Source: Duncaniella sp. (GTDB taxonomy: Bacteria; Bacteroidota; Bacteroidia; Bacteroidales; Muribaculaceae). Taken from it: a DNA stretch of 64,000 nt. The position numbers were made by a program, and so were the translations under genes. Where the stretch lies: NCBI GenBank assembly GCA_029056055.1, contig JAIDCC010000014.1, positions 1 to 64,000 on the forward strand, read 5' to 3'. The number at the start of each line of letters is the position of its first letter. The stretch's first letter is position 1. The notes beneath the pieces were generated by a model. It saw nothing but the letters and a program-made list of their open reading frames with translations. It was not told the DNA's origin and ran no database searches. Positions 62,757 through 64,000 of the stretch are shown here, in pieces.

Positions 62757-63395
62757 TTACGATAAGTTGGGCGGAAGGAATTTTCCGGGCGAGAGGTAGA
62801 CTGTGCCGGGGCCGGTGACGCGGAGCATGCTGAGCCCTTCGCCTCCGAGCAGATTGCCGAGCGACCAGTTTGACTGCATCTGATTTTCGGCAATGTTGAG
62901 GAGGGCGATGATGTGGTCTTCGTCTACTTCGATGGTCTCGCCGTGGCGGAGGTTGATGGTGATGGGAGTGCCCTTCGTGTCGAGAAACACCGTCGACGCC
63001 CCCTGGATTTTCTGAAGAAGCAATCCCATGCCACCCGTGAGTCCGGCAAGCGACAGTTTGGTGGTGACGTTGACGCGGTTGTTCGAGCCGATGTAGACGC
63101 CGCGGTGGCAAATCATGGTCTCGCCGTTGAGCTTGACGGGCAGAATGCCGTATTGGCTGCCGATGACCACTTTGCGTGGCTGATTGGTCACGTTGAAGAG
63201 GCGGATGATGAAGAGCGATTCGCCCGAAAGCTTCGCACCGATGATGCGTCCGAGTCCCGACCCGTTGAAAGCGAGTTCCTTCTCGACACCTGCTTCGAGA
63301 TAGATGACCGCGCCCTTCTCGACAAAGAAATTCTCGCCGGGCATGAGGGTCACCTCAAGGTGTTGGACAAATTGGCCTACAAGTTTGCAATTCAT
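62757..63395 (-). CDS. AIM24 family protein
   Basis: A 212-aa protein of the AIM24 beta-roll family (TIGR00266-like). Typical parts are VTLMPGENFFVEKGAVIYLE, a glycine stretch AGLTGGMGLLLQ, and a C-terminal GPGTVYLSPG. The molecular role is unknown; relatives occur beside Ter-type and kinase modules. ATG 63395 is used, 3 nt after the stop of the upstream vWA gene; a TTG at 63401 is possible. Confidence 0.8.
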   Translation of the reverse strand: MNCKLVGQFVQHLEVTLMPGENFFVEKGAVIYLEAGVEKELAFNGSGLGRIIGAKLSGESLFIIRLFNVTNQPRKVVIGSQYGILPVKLNGETMICHRGVYIGSNNRVNVTTKLSLAGLTGGMGLLLQKIQGASTVFLDTKGTPITINLRHGETIEVDEDHIIALLNIAENQMQSNWSLGNLLGGEGLSMLRVTGPGTVYLSPGKFLPPNLS

Positions 63396-63397
63396 AA

Positions 63398-64000
63398 TCA
63401 AATAATAACATTGACCTCAGCGGGAGGGGGCGGGAGTTCGATGCCGTCGGAGGCGCCCATGCTGCGGTTGCCCTCGACGATAGTGCCCGACACCCATTTG
63501 AAAAATTGTTTGAACGCGGTGCTGTCGACCGTCTCGAGCGCCACGACATCGTCGGTCAAGGCCTTGAGCGGTTCGGTGCGCGCGCTCATTCCGGCGGCGC
63601 AAGCCACGATGCCGGCGAAATTGCGTGCCTTCACTTCGGGAATCATCTCGTTGTAGAGAAGGGTGTCGGAGGGCTTGCCGTCGGTCATGATGAAAAGCAG
63701 CGGCTTCCAGTCGCCCTTGCGGTCGGGGGTGCCTTTCTGCACCTCTTTGTCGACCATCTCGCAGAGAAGTTTGAGAGCGAGGCCCGTGTGAGTGGGACCG
63801 CTTTCGGGAGTTGTGATTTCCGGAAGCTGGAGTTCGTCGAGCGGTGTGAGAGGCAGAATCTGTTTCACTTCTCGGTCGAACGTAATGATGCTGAGACACA
63901 CGGATTCGAGGGCATACGGCTCCTGGCGAAGGCTCGAAACCATAGTCTCGAGTCCCACCTTGACCGATTCGATAGGTTCGCCACGCATCGAGCCGGAGGT
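63398..64000 (-). CDS. vWA-domain protein, TerY-like (5' part outside window)
   Basis: The gene runs off the window end. The visible 201 codons include the last part of a MIDAS motif (TSGSM), then SGPTHTGLAL, FIMTDGKPSD and the C-terminal VEGNRSMGASDG...PPPPAEVNVII. It has no zinc ribbon, so it is a second, shorter vWA protein distinct from that at 61679. It is the most upstream gene seen in the operon; the start and any further genes lie beyond position 64000. Confidence 0.8.
   Translation of the reverse strand, partial: TSGSMRGEPIESVKVGLETMVSSLRQEPYALESVCLSIITFDREVKQILPLTPLDELQLPEITTPESGPTHTGLALKLLCEMVDKEVQKGTPDRKGDWKPLLFIMTDGKPSDTLLYNEMIPEVKARNFAGIVACAAGMSARTEPLKALTDDVVALETVDSTAFKQFFKWVSGTIVEGNRSMGASDGIELPPPPAEVNVII

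Overview
The window looks like a chromosomal piece of a Bacteroidales genome with fairly high GC. The family Muribaculaceae is my best guess, but that is inference. Four things point this way. Promoters follow the Bacteroidota pattern of TAnnTTTG at -7, sometimes with TTTG or TTGG about 19-20 nt upstream. Shine-Dalgarno sequences are not obvious. The gene set includes DUF4290, DUF6249, a VKOR fused to a C39-like domain, BACON-type repeats on a GH5 lipoprotein, and a trp operon ordered trpBEGDCFA. No tRNA, rRNA, CRISPR array, integrase or transposase gene was recognised.

Layout. 1-231: start of the sequence with Tn5-adapter-like traces. 232-6394: small membrane protein, DPP III, RlmI-type methyltransferase, RseP and Dxr. 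6395-9511: a palindromic repeat, RNase G with a long structured leader, a 29-aa basic protein and HU. 9512-13513: YjjG-like phosphatase, queuosine precursor transporter, KdsC and LigA. 13661-15466: GH5 lipoprotein. 15624-19350: RecD-like helicase plus TPR/OB-like protein. 19435-20848: thioredoxin, C39-like/VKOR protein and a 41-aa leader-like peptide, closed by a terminator. 20967-25057: carboxylesterase and GH51 arabinofuranosidase, convergent. 25203-29860: B12-dependent ribonucleotide reductase and a BtuB-like receptor. 30246-34729: nitroreductase, TetR, FabG, DUF4290, RimM, an acidic protein and an OmpA-like protein. 34808-45686: RluD-type synthase, AGCS symporter, TPM protein, dNTPase, Ogt, ComF, RecX, PrmC, histidine kinase and class I fumarase. 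45830-52409: trp operon with a candidate leader peptide. 52640-55783: DUF6249/ECF sigma/membrane protein and a short DXS. 55931-58174: Crp-family regulator and two exported unknowns. 58266-64000: a phosphosignalling operon that runs off the window.

Points of most interest. (1) The operon at 58266-64000 has two vWA proteins, an AIM24 protein, a PP2C phosphatase with an Ig-like domain, a kinase with a zinc ribbon, and an SPFH-tail-like membrane protein. It resembles the TerY-type vWA/phosphatase/kinase triad. (2) The thioredoxin/VKOR/short-peptide operon has a degenerate C39 domain beside a peptide that looks like a processed leader. (3) Three copies of a roughly 185-bp terminally inverted palindromic element (one internally deleted), plus a fourth of the same architecture but different sequence, lie next to genes. 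Two of them appear to lie inside 5' UTRs. (4) The trp operon begins with an almost leaderless 32-codon ORF whose single Trp codon sits beside a hairpin. (5) A helicase and TPR/OB-like two-gene unit is a candidate conflict or nucleic-acid processing system.
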